Notes under the pieces: model-generated
Database searches by the model: none
What the model was told of the DNA's origin: nothing
Seen by the model: the letters and a program-made list of their open reading frames with translations, nothing else
Shown: one piece after another, positions 38,810 to 39,419 of the stretch
Layout of the letters: every line of letters begins with the position of its first letter
How positions within the stretch are numbered: position 1 is the stretch's first letter
DNA from: a virus
Length of the DNA stretch: 39,419 nt
Strand: one strand, 5' to 3'
IMG/VR virus record: IMGVR_UViG_3300035670_000565
Location: 1 to 39,419 of that record
Made by a program: the position numbers and the translations under genes

Positions 38810-38849
38810 GCTTATATAATTTTTAACATTAAAGATATGAGGTGGTTAC

Positions 38850-38975
38850 ATGAAATGTTTTTTGTGGATTAAACATAAGTTTATATTCGACATACAGAAT
38901 GGATGCAGATGTAAGTATTGTGGTAAAAGTAAGTTTAGTATACTGCAAGCAAGGAAAATGAGATATGCCAAGTAA
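38850..38975 (+). CDS. Small zinc-ribbon-like protein, 41 residues
   Basis: MKCFLWIKHKFIFDIQNGCRCKYCGKSKFS: a CxCxxC-type Cys cluster in a short basic protein. ATG 38850 follows GAGGTGG. It overlaps the HNH start by 11 nt, so it is translated with it. It may bind nucleic acid or assist the endonuclease. Confidence 0.5.
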   Translation: MKCFLWIKHKFIFDIQNGCRCKYCGKSKFSILQARKMRYAK

Positions 38976-39357
38976 ACCAAAAAAACTATGCAGGCATCCA
39001 GCATGCAATCAGTTAGTCGACACAGGTTACTGTGAGCAACATCAGCAACTGCAATCAGAAAAGCGAAGACAATATGATCGCAGCCACAGACCATTATATC
39101 ATTCGTGGTATAATAGCAAACGTTGGAAAGATTCAAGAGCAATGTTTTTGTTATCACATCCTCTATGCATTAAGTGCAATGAAAGCAGACGATTAGTACC
39201 TGCAACTGTAGTTGATCACATCAAGCCACATAAGGGCAATTATACACTGTTTTGGGATACTGGCAACTGGCAAGCACTTTGTAAGCAATGTCATGATGCT
39301 AAAACAGTTATGGAAGATGGTGGATTTGGAAACAAAATACAAAACAAGTCAACATAA
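38965..39357 (+). CDS. HNH endonuclease
   Basis: A 130-residue HNH nuclease. Zinc-binding cysteines occur early (LCRHPACNQLV, GYCEQHQ), then PLCIKCNESRRLVPATVVDHIKPHKGNYTLFWDTGNWQALCKQCHDAK. The catalytic core is DHIKPHKG, the asparagine of NWQALC and the final CKQCH. HNH proteins next to terminase help the large subunit cut at cos in HK97-like phages. If the ends join, it lies directly upstream of TerS. Confidence 0.9.
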   Translation: MPSKPKKLCRHPACNQLVDTGYCEQHQQLQSEKRRQYDRSHRPLYHSWYNSKRWKDSRAMFLLSHPLCIKCNESRRLVPATVVDHIKPHKGNYTLFWDTGNWQALCKQCHDAKTVMEDGGFGNKIQNKST

Positions 39358-39372
39358 AATATAAAATTAATA

Positions 39373-39419
39373 AAAAGGGGTAGGGGTATGGTAAAATCTA
39401 GGACATTATATAGAAATAC
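39373..39419. other. Right half of presumed cos region
   Basis: After HNH, a G-rich stretch (AAAAGGGGTAGGGGTATGG) leads to AAATCTAGGACATTATA and the window end GAAATAC. In HK97-like phages of Bacillota a similar G-rich, AAATCT-containing stretch between HNH and TerS contains the cos site. Window base 1 begins CTTCTGCAAAAAATTTTTTC, the usual sequence before TerS. Joining end to start gives a continuous HNH-cos-TerS arrangement. Confidence 0.5.

Noticed and set aside
1-39419. Integrated prophage with host flanks
   Set aside because: Both ends are phage packaging genes and no chromosomal gene is seen; the gene order is that of virion DNA.

Overview
The window looks like one complete, unit-length genome of a temperate siphovirus with an HK97-type head. 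The host is a low-GC Gram-positive-lineage anaerobe (Bacillota, probably Clostridia or Negativicutes; the sequence does not settle which). The DNA is AT-rich, ribosome binding sites are strong GGAGG-type, TTG and GTG starts are frequent, and almost all late and replication genes lie on the + strand. The gene order is that of packaged or circular phage DNA rather than an integrated prophage. Terminase opens the window, an HNH endonuclease closes it, and lysis genes and the integrase face each other in the middle. The two window ends read like the two halves of a cos region. No tRNA, rRNA or CRISPR array was seen.

Layout. 1-5540: packaging and head genes (TerS, TerL, portal, ClpP-like protease, HK97 capsid). 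5573-10872: an unusually large block of decoration or head-fibre-like proteins between the capsid and the connector genes, including a beta-helix protein and an SGNH hydrolase. 10890-20284: connectors, tail terminator, tail tube, tail chaperones joined by an A AAA AAC -1 frameshift, tape measure, tail tip, collar fibre. 20343-21457: holin and amidase. 21508-21813: ImmA-like peptidase. 22081-25408: an accessory locus with its own promoter. It holds a HEPN-like gene fragment, an IS110-family element (one full copy plus a 310-bp tandem remnant), a repeat-containing protein and a SecB-like chaperone. I read it as a candidate toxin-antitoxin-chaperone (TAC) system whose presumed toxin gene was destroyed by the IS.

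25481-28772: a membrane-anchored winged-helix protein on the minus strand, a divergent ribbon-helix-helix protein, a candidate attP, and a large serine integrase. 28925-30090: a HigBA toxin-antitoxin pair plus a third gene. 30210-32593: two tiny minus-strand genes, a PBECR-like RNase-fold protein, an apparent free-standing structured small RNA, a hypothetical gene, and a CI-like repressor that appears to start at ATT. 32594-32752 is the immunity switch: four operators of the form TWTCA-N5-TGAWA, with a fifth inside the divergent cro-like gene.

32753-38561: early genes, including a second (tyrosine) recombinase, a DnaD-type replication initiator with an iteron-like origin inside its coding sequence, and an ArpU/sigma-like regulator. 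38667-39357: a promoter-then-terminator leader, a small zinc-ribbon-like gene and HNH, running across the presumed cos site into the terminase genes.
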